From OMOG01 sp041485845 (GTDB taxonomy: Bacteria; Acidobacteriota; Terriglobia; Bryobacterales; Bryobacteraceae), in the NCBI GenBank assembly GCA_041485845.1, contig JBGPKH010000467.1, forward strand, positions 1 through 7,309: DNA of 7,309 nt, read 5' to 3'. The stretch's first letter is position 1; each line of letters begins with the position of its first letter. Of this stretch, positions 1 through 5,556 are shown one piece after another. The translations under genes were made by a program, and so were the position numbers. Under the pieces are notes generated by a model. It was not told the origin of the DNA, did no database searches, and saw only the letters and a program-made list of their open reading frames with translations.

Positions 1-509
1 ACTTCCTGCGCCGCATCAACGCCATGGCCCTCCAGAACAAGGCGGCCCACCGTCTCCAGCCCACCGTGGCCCAGCCAACCACCTGGCCGCTGGACGGCCG
101 CCTGCTCTCGCCGTTCGGTAAACGCACCGATCCGTTCTCCGAAGAAGGCGCATTCCACAAAGGAGTCGATATCAGCGCCGCGATGGGCACGCCCGTGCGT
201 GCCACCGCCGGTGGCATCGTGATCTTCTCCGACTTCGAAAGCGGCTACGGGCGGCTGGTCGTCATCGACCACGGCGCCGGTGTCCTCACCTACTACGCGC
301 ACCTCTCCCAGTTCTACGCGCGCGCCGGCCAGGAGGTTCGACGCGGCGATCCGGTGGGACTGGTGGGAGCCAGCGGAAAGGTCACCGCGCCGCACTTGCA
401 CTACGAAGTTCGCATCGGCGGGACCCCCGTGAACCCGATTCACTTCATGGTGTTCAAAGCCAGCATCGCCGAGACTGCCCAAGTCATGACGGAATACCTG
501 CCCTTCTGA
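1..509 (+). CDS. M23 family (LytM-type) metallopeptidase, 5' end missing
   Basis: Probable zinc endopeptidase that cuts peptide cross-links of peptidoglycan in the envelope. The reading frame is open from the first full codon (3-5) to the TGA at 507-509, so the gene starts upstream of the window; the internal ATG at 24 is probably not the true start. Numbered from that ATG, the LytM zinc site is complete: H45 and D49 in FHKGVDIS, H93 in YYAHLS, and H124/H126 in PHLHYE. The motif GxPVxAxxxGxV (about 55-66) and the closing GTPVNPIHF are also typical of the family. The visible part is essentially the whole catalytic domain; the missing N-terminus would usually hold a signal or membrane segment and often a coiled coil. 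With all ligands present it looks catalytically competent rather than a degenerate EnvC-like activator. It converges on the small minus-strand gene that ends at 542. Confidence 0.9.
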   Translation, partial: FLRRINAMALQNKAAHRLQPTVAQPTTWPLDGRLLSPFGKRTDPFSEEGAFHKGVDISAAMGTPVRATAGGIVIFSDFESGYGRLVVIDHGAGVLTYYAHLSQFYARAGQEVRRGDPVGLVGASGKVTAPHLHYEVRIGGTPVNPIHFMVFKASIAETAQVMTEYLPF

Positions 510-541
510 ACGCGTCGAGTTTTGCGCGCGCCTGGCTCATC

Positions 542-775
542 CTAGCTGGCAACGCGGGACATGAGATGTGTCGGAACGGAAGGCTGAGCTTCTCCAGAAG
601 CCACGAATTCGAACTCTACGCTTTCGCCGGTCCCGGAAAACCACTGCGAGCCGTCGCGCATCAGTTCGGAGGCGTCGTCATCGCCCGAGATAGCGATGCG
701 CATCCGATTGCCCCTGGCACTTAGCACGACAGCTTCCACAACCTCGCCATTCGAGTATCGTATCAGCAGGTACAT
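542..775 (-). CDS. Small unknown protein, 77 aa
   Basis: I do not recognise this gene. It reads MYLLIRYSNGEVVEAVVLS at the start, followed by a stretch rich in charged and beta-forming residues (RMRIAISGDDD, QWFSGTGESVEFEF), which suggests a small soluble beta-rich protein. There is no signal peptide, membrane helix or cysteine motif. The start at 775 is chosen because GGAGG (GGTGGAGG on the minus strand) lies 9 nt before it. A second in-frame ATG at 781 is only 3 nt from the GGAGG, which is too close, and an upstream in-frame ATG at 853 has no such site. The TAG is at 544-542. It lies downstream of the dipeptidase gene on the same strand, but an intrinsic terminator separates the two, so it is probably transcribed alone. 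I rate it real from its ribosome site and plausible protein composition, without a homology argument. Confidence 0.6.
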   Translation of the reverse strand: MYLLIRYSNGEVVEAVVLSARGNRMRIAISGDDDASELMRDGSQWFSGTGESVEFEFVASGEAQPSVPTHLMSRVAS

Positions 776-878
776 GAACATCAGCCTCCACCGGATTTCA
801 GTTTGACCTGCCGGACGGTAACAAGAAATCCTCAATTTGGTTATGGGTCCCACGGCCTATTACCTGTAGTTGGCCGGC

Positions 879-913
879 AAAAAAAAAGCCGCGATACCTT
901 CCTATATCGCGGC
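879..913 (-). terminator. Intrinsic terminator of the dipeptidase gene
   Basis: On the minus strand GCCGCGATA (913-905) pairs perfectly with TATCGCGGC (896-888): a 9-bp stem around an 8-nt loop, followed at once by nine T (887-879). This is a canonical Rho-independent terminator. It ends the transcript coming from the dipeptidase gene, about 100 nt past that gene's stop, and insulates the small gene at 542-775. Confidence 0.9.
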
Positions 914-1016
914 GAGAAATACGCAAAGCTGCTTTCCTTACCTGCTTCCAGTCTAAAAGCCGCCCGCCTGCCGGCGCCATCCTGTCGGGACAGTATGGAA
1001 GCTTGCAAGCGTCAAG

Positions 1017-2132
1017 TTACTTTCCGACTACCTCGCGGAGTACTCGCAGGGTGTTGCCGCCGAATATCTTGCGAATTTGCTCCTCACTGTAACCTTTGTT
1101 ACGGAGGGCCGCCTTCAAAGCCGGCATTTTTGAAATATCCTCCAGCCCTTTGGGCGCCGATGAGATACCGTCGAAATCGCTGCCGATGCCGGCGTGATCG
1201 ATGCCGGCGATCTTGACCACGTGATCGATGTGCTCCACCGCGTCGTCGAGAGTGGAGTTGGAAGGCTTCGGCGCCATGTCTCTGTGGAGCTCGTCAGCCG
1301 CGTAGGTGTCGAGCGCCTTGCCGGTCAGCGAAGGCTCCGTGTAGGCGATCGATTCGACGGTGCGTTTGAGCAGCTCCGCGTCCTTGGGATTCAAAAAGCC
1401 TTCGCCGAAGTTGATGCCGATGACGCCGCCGTTCTTGGCCAGCGCCCGGATCATGTCGTCGGTCATGTTGCGAGGGACGTCGGAAATCGAGCGGCAAGAC
1501 GAGTGCGAGGCGATCACGGGCTTGTTGGTGACCGCCAGGAAGTCGTAGAACGTTTTGTCCGAAACGTGCGAGATATCCACAAGCATGCCCAGCCGATTCA
1601 TCTCCCGCACCACCTCCTTGCCGAAATCGGTCAGGCCGTTGTGGACCGGCTTGTCGGTGGAGGAATCGGCCCAATCGGTGTTACGGAAATGCGTCAGGGT
1701 CATCGACCGGACTCCCAGCCGGTAATAGGTGCGGAGCACGGCCAGGTCATCGTCGATCTGGTGGCCGCCTTCGATCGTGAGAATAGCGGCGATCTTGCCC
1801 GCCCGCGTGATGCGCTGGATATCTGCCGCGGTGAGGGCGAGAGCGATCTGTTCCGGGTGGGCTTCGAACAGGCGCTCCATGGCGTCGCGAAGATCGAGCG
1901 TGCGGCGCACGGCCTCCGGACCCTTGTAGTAGGTGGGAACCCAAAGCGCGAAGAACGGAGCGTTTACGCCACCTTCGCGAAGCCGCGGAAGATCGACGTG
2001 GCCCGCCTTGGAGCGCTCCGTCAGATCCGCGTGGTCGATCAGGACCCGCTGGGCCGTATCGATGTGGCTGTCGATGCCAATGTTCTGAGCGCACAGGGGA
2101 ATGGCGGCGAGGATCAACGATGCGAAGCGCAT
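1017..2132 (-). CDS. Membrane dipeptidase (renal dipeptidase family, peptidase M19), probably exported
   Basis: Zinc dipeptidase of the amidohydrolase superfamily that hydrolyses dipeptides, with relatives also acting on D-residue or beta-lactam substrates. The 371-residue product has the usual family length. All binuclear-zinc ligands can be seen: H23 and D25 in DSHID, bridging E121 in TIEGGH, H189 in DISHVSD and H210 in ASHSSCR; D319 in GIGSDFDG is the expected C-terminal acid. A short N-terminal hydrophobic segment (MRFASLILAAIPLCAQ) looks like a signal peptide, so it probably works in the periplasm. This is also why I start at the ATG at 2132-2130: the reading frame stays open far upstream, but only through the opposite VOC gene. 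There is no Shine-Dalgarno site; TATCCT lies exactly 6 nt before the ATG, pointing to a leaderless mRNA. The TAA is at 1019-1017, followed by a strong terminator. Confidence 0.92.
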   Translation of the reverse strand: MRFASLILAAIPLCAQNIGIDSHIDTAQRVLIDHADLTERSKAGHVDLPRLREGGVNAPFFALWVPTYYKGPEAVRRTLDLRDAMERLFEAHPEQIALALTAADIQRITRAGKIAAILTIEGGHQIDDDLAVLRTYYRLGVRSMTLTHFRNTDWADSSTDKPVHNGLTDFGKEVVREMNRLGMLVDISHVSDKTFYDFLAVTNKPVIASHSSCRSISDVPRNMTDDMIRALAKNGGVIGINFGEGFLNPKDAELLKRTVESIAYTEPSLTGKALDTYAADELHRDMAPKPSNSTLDDAVEHIDHVVKIAGIDHAGIGSDFDGISSAPKGLEDISKMPALKAALRNKGYSEEQIRKIFGGNTLRVLREVVGK

Positions 2133-2138
2133 GGGGAA

Positions 2139-2144
2139 AGGATA
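2139..2144 (-). promoter_or_regulatory. Putative -10 box of the dipeptidase gene (leaderless start)
   Basis: TATCCT on the minus strand fits TANNNT and is followed by TTCCCC and then the ATG, which puts the expected transcription start at or next to the A of the start codon. The bases before the ATG are pyrimidine-rich and cannot act as a Shine-Dalgarno site. No convincing -35 is visible. Confidence 0.5.
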
Positions 2145-2165
2145 CCGCGTCGCGCACGGTCCTGT

Positions 2166-2171
2166 TATGCT
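2166..2171 (+). promoter_or_regulatory. Putative -10 box of the VOC gene (leaderless start)
   Basis: TATGCT fits TANNNT and is followed by ATCCGC and then the ATG at 2178, the same 6-nt distance as on the other side of this 45-bp divergent gap. No purine-rich ribosome site precedes the ATG. No good -35 is seen, and its expected place (about 2143-2148) overlaps the opposing -10 box. Confidence 0.5.
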
Positions 2172-2177
2172 ATCCGC

Positions 2178-2654
2178 ATGCCGACTTCCGTCAGTCCCAT
2201 TCCGCCCGGTTTTCATTCGTTGTCCCTGCACCTCAACGTGGAAGGTGCAGCCGCATACATTGACTTTCTCAAGAAGGCCTTCGGCGCCGTCGAGATTTCG
2301 CGCTCGCCCGGACCCGGGGGCAAGCTGATGCACGCCTTGGTGAAGATCGGCGACTCGATGCTGATGCTCAACGACGACTTCTCCGTCGAATTCCACATGC
2401 CGCCGGTCCTCCGCGGCAACCTTCCGTTCTACATCAACCTCTACGTTCCCGACGCCGACGCCACTTGGGCCCAGGCAGTCGCGGCCGGCTGCCAGGCCAC
2501 CATGCCGATCAGCGACCAGTTTTGGGGCGATCGCTACGGCCACGTCCACGACCCGTTTGGCTTCAACTGGGCCATCTCCAGCCGCAAAGAGGATCTGACG
2601 CCGGCGCAGATACAGGAGCGCGCCGCCCAAGCCTTCGGCGGCGGCCATCCGTAA
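2178..2654 (+). CDS. VOC-fold protein, PhnB/glyoxalase-like
   Basis: A 158-residue single-module protein of the vicinal oxygen chelate superfamily, in the PhnB-like branch. The N-terminal half has the pattern PPGFHSLSLHLNVEGAAAYI followed by FLKKAFGA (about 9-37), then HALVKIGDSMLMLND (about 55-70). The C-terminal half has VPDADATWAQAVAAG and FWGDRYGHVHDPFGFNWAIS (about 112-135), the family's WGDRYGxxxDPFGxxW signature. The last strand ends in NWAIS and lacks the terminal Glu that binds metal in true glyoxalase I, so a glyoxalase activity should not be assumed; substrate and reaction are unknown. I start at the ATG at 2178 because VOC homology begins right after it. The frame is open further upstream only as antisense of the dipeptidase gene. 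It is divergent from that gene and appears leaderless. The TAA is at 2652-2654; no strong terminator follows. Confidence 0.85.
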   Translation: MPTSVSPIPPGFHSLSLHLNVEGAAAYIDFLKKAFGAVEISRSPGPGGKLMHALVKIGDSMLMLNDDFSVEFHMPPVLRGNLPFYINLYVPDADATWAQAVAAGCQATMPISDQFWGDRYGHVHDPFGFNWAISSRKEDLTPAQIQERAAQAFGGGHP

Positions 2655-2956
2655 GACAGACCTCCGGCCTGCCCAGGTCGACGCCGCTCCAACTCCCGCC
2701 GGCGCGCGATAACCGGCGCATGGCTACTCTTGGACTCATGGAATATGACGGCGCGGGCCGGGGCGCGATCTCCCGGCGAGGCTTGCGTCTGCACGGGCGG
2801 CGCCTGGGCCGCCCCGAAGGTGTCCGATCCCGGCGGGCCTACCCCGCCGGTTGCAGCCAGCAGAGCCTCCCTGACTTGCGCCATGGACTGGAAGCGCTCG
2901 CCGGGTGATTTGCGCAGGCAGCGGGCCACGATCCTTTTCCATGGCGGTGGCGCCCG
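2655..2956 (-). pseudogene. Remnant of the C-terminal end of a Ser/Thr protein kinase domain
   Basis: On the minus strand, from about 2956 to 2852, one frame reads APPPWKRIVARCLRKSP and then GERFQSMAQVREALLAA. This is the last helix region (subdomain XI) of a Hanks-type kinase, with the conserved Cys-Leu and the invariant Arg of the P-x-x-R-F motif. The rest of the kinase is absent: 5' of it lies the AT-rich ilv promoter region. Downstream the frame continues as a Pro/Ala-rich linker-like stretch (PPGSDTFGAAQAPPVQTQA) without a stop until it runs into the antisense of the VOC gene. There is no proper start codon or ribosome site. I read it as a relic of a larger kinase gene lost by deletion or rearrangement. 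Kinase similarity is clear only for about 30 residues; the outer limits given are approximate. Confidence 0.6.
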
Positions 2957-2965
2957 CACGCCGCC

Positions 2966-3046
2966 AATTTGGTTATTAACATTATTAATAGCCCACCCCA
3001 CTTGCATTTGGAAAACTTGTCGGTTAAACTCGAAGTTTAGTTCCCG
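2966..3046 (+). promoter_or_regulatory. ilv promoter region: AT-rich block, -35/-10 candidate, small palindrome
   Basis: This is the most AT-rich part of the window. It holds a direct repeat TTATTAA (2973-2979 and 2982-2988, 9 bp apart). The best sigma-70-like candidate is TTGCAT (3002-3007), a 17-nt spacer and TAAACT (3025-3030), giving a start near 3037, ten bases before the leader-peptide ATG. The -10 candidate is one arm of a perfect palindrome TAAACT-CGA-AGTTTA (3025-3039) that would cover the start site, so a repressor or activator site is possible. The promoter call is from sequence pattern only. Confidence 0.45.
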
Positions 3047-3148
3047 ATGTCCAACCGTCTCACAGGCCGGCGTCTTAGCCTCTCCAACCGCATCGCTATT
3101 TCTGTAGGCATTATTATTCTCCTGGTCATCGTAGCCGGCCCCGCTTGA
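3047..3148 (+). CDS. ilvL: ilv operon leader peptide (attenuator peptide), 33 aa
   Basis: A short ORF ATG(3047) to TGA(3146-3148), preceded in frame by a TAG at 3038-3040, so this ATG is the only upstream start. The peptide begins MSNRLTGRRLSLSNR and continues into a run of branched-chain residues. From I16 to V29, 11 of 14 residues are Ile, Leu or Val, including eight in a row, I22-V29 (IIILLVIV); the end is AGPA. Length and composition match the known ilv leader peptides of enterobacteria (IlvL and IvbL, about 32 residues). Its role would be regulatory: ribosome stalling at uncharged Ile, Leu or Val tRNA decides between the antiterminator and the terminator downstream. Four of six Ile codons are ATT, which is uncommon in ilvC (3 of 18). 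The ribosome site is weak (GAAG at 3032-3035 at best), so initiation may be leaderless-like. It could be misread as a small membrane helix, but position and RNA folding favour a leader. Confidence 0.82.
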   Translation: MSNRLTGRRLSLSNRIAISVGIIILLVIVAGPA

Positions 3149-3188
3149 AGGCCAGCAGGAACTAAGTTCCCAAGGGCCATCGGCGGGG
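3139..3188 (+). promoter_or_regulatory. Antiterminator of the ilv attenuator
   Basis: Segment 3139-3153, covering the last codons and stop of the leader peptide plus five bases, pairs with 3175-3188, the left arm and apical part of the terminator. CCCCGC (3139-3144) pairs with GCGGGG (3183-3188), GA (3147-3148) with TC (3180-3181), and GGCC (3150-3153) with GGCC (3175-3178), with one G-U pair, one A-A mismatch and one bulged T between them. A ribosome at the leader stop would cover 3139-3153 and free the terminator; one stalled in the early part of the Ile/Leu/Val run would leave it open. A competing 'protector' pairing exists: GGCCGGC (3065-3071) with GCCGGCC (3134-3140). The small hairpin GGAAC-TAA-GTTCC (3158-3170) sits in the loop. 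Hand-folded, with no energies computed. Confidence 0.7.
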
Positions 3189-3218
3189 TAAGCAACCCGG
3201 CCGATGGCCTTTTTGTTT
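3174..3218 (+). terminator. Attenuator (conditional intrinsic terminator) before ilvB
   Basis: GGCCATCGGC (3175-3184) pairs perfectly with GCCGATGGCC (3200-3209), a 10-bp stem. Inside it, GGG (3186-3188) and CCC (3196-3198) add three pairs beyond a G-G mismatch, leaving a TAAGCAA loop. TTTTT (3210-3214) and GTTT follow directly. It lies between the leader peptide stop (3148) and the ilvB start (3259) on the same strand. With no other gene to terminate here, it is best read as the attenuator of ilvBNC. Confidence 0.9.
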
Positions 3219-3258
3219 AGGTCCCAGCTTTTTGGAAGAAGATTTTGAGGCAGAACAT

Positions 3259-4986
3259 ATGTCAACCTTGATGAGCGGCGCAAGAATGCTGCTGGAATGC
3301 CTGGTCCGGGAAGGCGTCGATTGTATTTTCGGCTACCCCGGCGGCGTCACCCTCCCCTTGTACGACGTCCTCTACGACCACCAGGTGCGCCACGTCCTGG
3401 TGCGCCACGAGGAGAACGCCGCGTTTGCCGCCGAAGGCTACGCGCGCGCCACGGGCAAGGTCGGGGTCTGCTGCGCCACCTCCGGACCCGGCGCCACCAA
3501 CCTCACCACCGGCCTGGTCGACGCCATGATGGACTCGATTCCGATCGTCGCCGTCACCGGCCAGGTCTCCACCAAGCTCATCGGCACCGATGCCTTCCAG
3601 GAAGCCGACACCTTCGGTATCACGCGTCCTTGCACCAAGCACAACTACCTGGTCAAGAGGCTTGACGACCTCGCCCAGGCCGTCCACGAGGCGTTCTACA
3701 TCGCGGCCAGCGGCCGGCCCGGCCCGGTCCTGGTGGACGTCACCAAGGACGTGCTCCAGGCCCAGGGCCACTACCAGCCCGTCACTTCCATTCACCTGCC
3801 CGGCTACAAGGTCTTCACCGAAGGACACACCGGCCAGATCCGCCGCGCCGTCCAGCTCATTCAGGAATGCGAGCGGCCGCTGGTCTACGCGGGCGGGGGC
3901 ATCATTGCGGCCGGCGCCTCCGCCGAGCTGCGCGAGTTCGTCGAACTGACCGACACACCGGCGGTCAACACCCTCATGGGCCTCGGCGGCCTGCCTTCCG
4001 AACATCCCAACTTCATCAGCATGCCGGGTATGCACGGCAGCTATGCCGCCAACATGGCGATGTCCAATGCCGATCTCCTGATCGCGCTCGGCGTGCGCTT
4101 CGACGATCGCGTGACCGGCCGCCTGGCCGCCTTCGCCCCGCACGCCAAAGTCATCCACGTGGATATCGACCCCGCCGAGATCGGCAAGAATCGCACGCCC
4201 GACGTGCCCATCGTGGGCGACGTGAAACGCGTGCTCGCCAAAATCAACCGCCTGCTGGCCGAAGACGCCGCAAGCTCCCCAGCCAAGCCTTCGCCCGCGC
4301 GCAAGGCCTGGTGGCGCCAGATCCGCGAATGGAAGGAACAGCATCCCCTGCAAGTCGTGACCTCCGACACCGAGATCAAGCCGCAGCACCTCATGGCCGA
4401 GATCGACCGGCTCTCCGGGGGCCAGGCCATCGTCACCTCCGACGTCGGCCAGCACCAGATGTGGGCCGCGCAGTTCATCCGCTTCGCCGAACCCCGCCTC
4501 TGGCTGAACTCCGGCGGCCTCGGTTCCATGGGCTTCGGCCTGCCCGCCGCCATCGGCGCCCAGTTTGCGCGTCCCGACAAGCTGGTCTTCTCGATCGTGG
4601 GCGATGGCGGATTCCAGATGTCCATTCCGGAACTGGCCACCATCGCCAGCTACGGGCTGCCCATCAAGATCGTCTGTATGAATAACGGCTATCTCGGAAT
4701 GGTGCGCCAATGGCAGACCCTGTTCTACAACGGCCGCCTGAGCGCGGTCGAGCTGGATTGCTTCCCCGATGCCGAAAAGCTCGCCGGCGCCTACGGCTTC
4801 AAGGGCAAGACCATCGACAAACCGTGGGAGTTGGCGCCCGCGCTCGAAGAAGCGGTGAAAGAGCCGGGACCGTACCTGCTCAACGTCAAAGTGACGCCCT
4901 TCGAGTGCGTGTACCCCATGGTGCCCGCCGGTGGCGCCATTCACGAAATGGTTTTGGGGCCGCCCCAGCCGGTGGCCGTGCCGTAG
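3259..4986 (+). CDS. ilvB: Acetohydroxyacid (acetolactate) synthase, large catalytic subunit
   Basis: ThDP-, FAD- and Mg-dependent enzyme that condenses two pyruvates to 2-acetolactate (valine, leucine) or pyruvate with 2-oxobutanoate to 2-aceto-2-hydroxybutanoate (isoleucine). It is cytoplasmic and works with IlvN. The product of 575 residues has normal length and three domains: N-terminal ThDP PYR domain (about 5-170, FGYPGG and catalytic E51 in RHEEN), central FAD-associated domain (about 190-340, RFDDRVTG), and C-terminal ThDP-binding domain with GDG (448-450) and NN (475-476) as the Mg/ThDP motif. Start: ATG at 3259 with GAGG 8 nt upstream; a TTG at 3232 in frame is less likely. Oddities: RHEEN in place of the usual RHEQG, S104 where plant enzymes have the herbicide-contact Pro197, and V30 at the Ala122 position. 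First structural gene of the operon, behind the attenuator. Confidence 0.96.
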   Translation: MSTLMSGARMLLECLVREGVDCIFGYPGGVTLPLYDVLYDHQVRHVLVRHEENAAFAAEGYARATGKVGVCCATSGPGATNLTTGLVDAMMDSIPIVAVTGQVSTKLIGTDAFQEADTFGITRPCTKHNYLVKRLDDLAQAVHEAFYIAASGRPGPVLVDVTKDVLQAQGHYQPVTSIHLPGYKVFTEGHTGQIRRAVQLIQECERPLVYAGGGIIAAGASAELREFVELTDTPAVNTLMGLGGLPSEHPNFISMPGMHGSYAANMAMSNADLLIALGVRFDDRVTGRLAAFAPHAKVIHVDIDPAEIGKNRTPDVPIVGDVKRVLAKINRLLAEDAASSPAKPSPARKAWWRQIREWKEQHPLQVVTSDTEIKPQHLMAEIDRLSGGQAIVTSDVGQHQMWAAQFIRFAEPRLWLNSGGLGSMGFGLPAAIGAQFARPDKLVFSIVGDGGFQMSIPELATIASYGLPIKIVCMNNGYLGMVRQWQTLFYNGRLSAVELDCFPDAEKLAGAYGFKGKTIDKPWELAPALEEAVKEPGPYLLNVKVTPFECVYPMVPAGGAIHEMVLGPPQPVAVP

Positions 4987-5016
4987 AGGCCGATGCTGTG
5001 ACGTAAAGGATTGGAC

Positions 5017-5553
5017 ATGCTGCAAATCATATCCCTGCTTTTGGAGAATAAACCCGGCGCCCTGATGCGGGTCACCGGCCTGTTGAGCCAGCGCGGCTAC
5101 AACATCGAGAGCCTCACGGTCGCGCGCACGCTCGATCCCGAGGTCTCGCGCATGACCATCGTAGTGGAGGTCGAATCCACCCAGCGCCAGCAGGTCATCA
5201 AGCAGATGAACAAGCTGATCAACGTGCTGCAAGCCACCGACCTGACCGAGTCGCCCGCCGTCGTGCGCGAGCTCGTGCTGGTCCGCATCCGCACGCCGCT
5301 GGAATCGCGGACCGCGGTGTTGAAAGAGGCCGAGATCTTCGGCGGCCGCGTGGTGGATTCCTCCACCGAAGGCTACGCCATCGAAGTCACCGGAGACTCC
5401 GAGAAGTTGGGCGAGTTCATCGACATCATGGGAAGCTACGGCGAGATCGAAGTGGCGCGCTCCGGCGCGCTGGCCATCGCGCTCGAAGCCAAGAAGTTGA
5501 AGCTGCAGCCGCCGGTGCCGACGAAGGCGGGGAAGTTGGAAGAGGTCTGCTGA
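5017..5553 (+). CDS. ilvN: Acetohydroxyacid synthase, small regulatory subunit
   Basis: Binds and activates IlvB and confers feedback inhibition by branched-chain amino acids, classically valine. The 178-residue product has an N-terminal ACT domain (about 1-75: LLLENKPGAL, then GLLSQRGYNIESL and SRMTIVV) and the C-terminal ALS small-subunit domain (about 80-160: ELVLVRI, EIFGGRVVD, SGALAI). N11, G14 and N29 align with residues of E. coli IlvH needed for valine binding, so feedback control is probably intact. Start: ATG at 5017 with AAGGA (5006-5010) 6 nt upstream; an in-frame TTG at 5011 would lie directly on that site. The gene begins 30 nt after the ilvB stop and ends 3 nt before the ilvC start, so it sits within one transcript. 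The symbol ilvH would serve equally. Confidence 0.95.
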   Translation: MLQIISLLLENKPGALMRVTGLLSQRGYNIESLTVARTLDPEVSRMTIVVEVESTQRQQVIKQMNKLINVLQATDLTESPAVVRELVLVRIRTPLESRTAVLKEAEIFGGRVVDSSTEGYAIEVTGDSEKLGEFIDIMGSYGEIEVARSGALAIALEAKKLKLQPPVPTKAGKLEEVC

Positions 5554-5556
5554 CAA

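Noticed and set aside
798..980. 60-codon minus-strand frame across 798-980
   Set aside because: It reads through the intrinsic terminator at 879-913 and has no ribosome site.
1194..2177. Upstream extension of the VOC frame on the plus strand (486 codons in total)
   Set aside because: The extension is antisense to the dipeptidase gene with its full set of zinc ligands. VOC homology starts only at 2178.
2133..2648. Upstream extension of the dipeptidase frame on the minus strand
   Set aside because: It lies opposite the VOC gene and has no related sequence; the signal peptide right after the ATG at 2132 marks the real start.
2660..2680. GACCT...AGGTC hairpin after the VOC stop as a terminator
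   Set aside because: The stem is only 5 bp with an 11-nt loop and no T run.
2730..3107. Plus-strand open frames in 2655-3110
   Set aside because: Composition is shadow-like, there is no ribosome site or recognisable domain, and they run through the kinase remnant, the promoter region and the start of the leader peptide in another frame.
3149..3258. A T-box riboswitch before ilvB
   Set aside because: I see no T-box bulge sequence or specifier stem. The leader peptide with alternative hairpins explains the terminator better.
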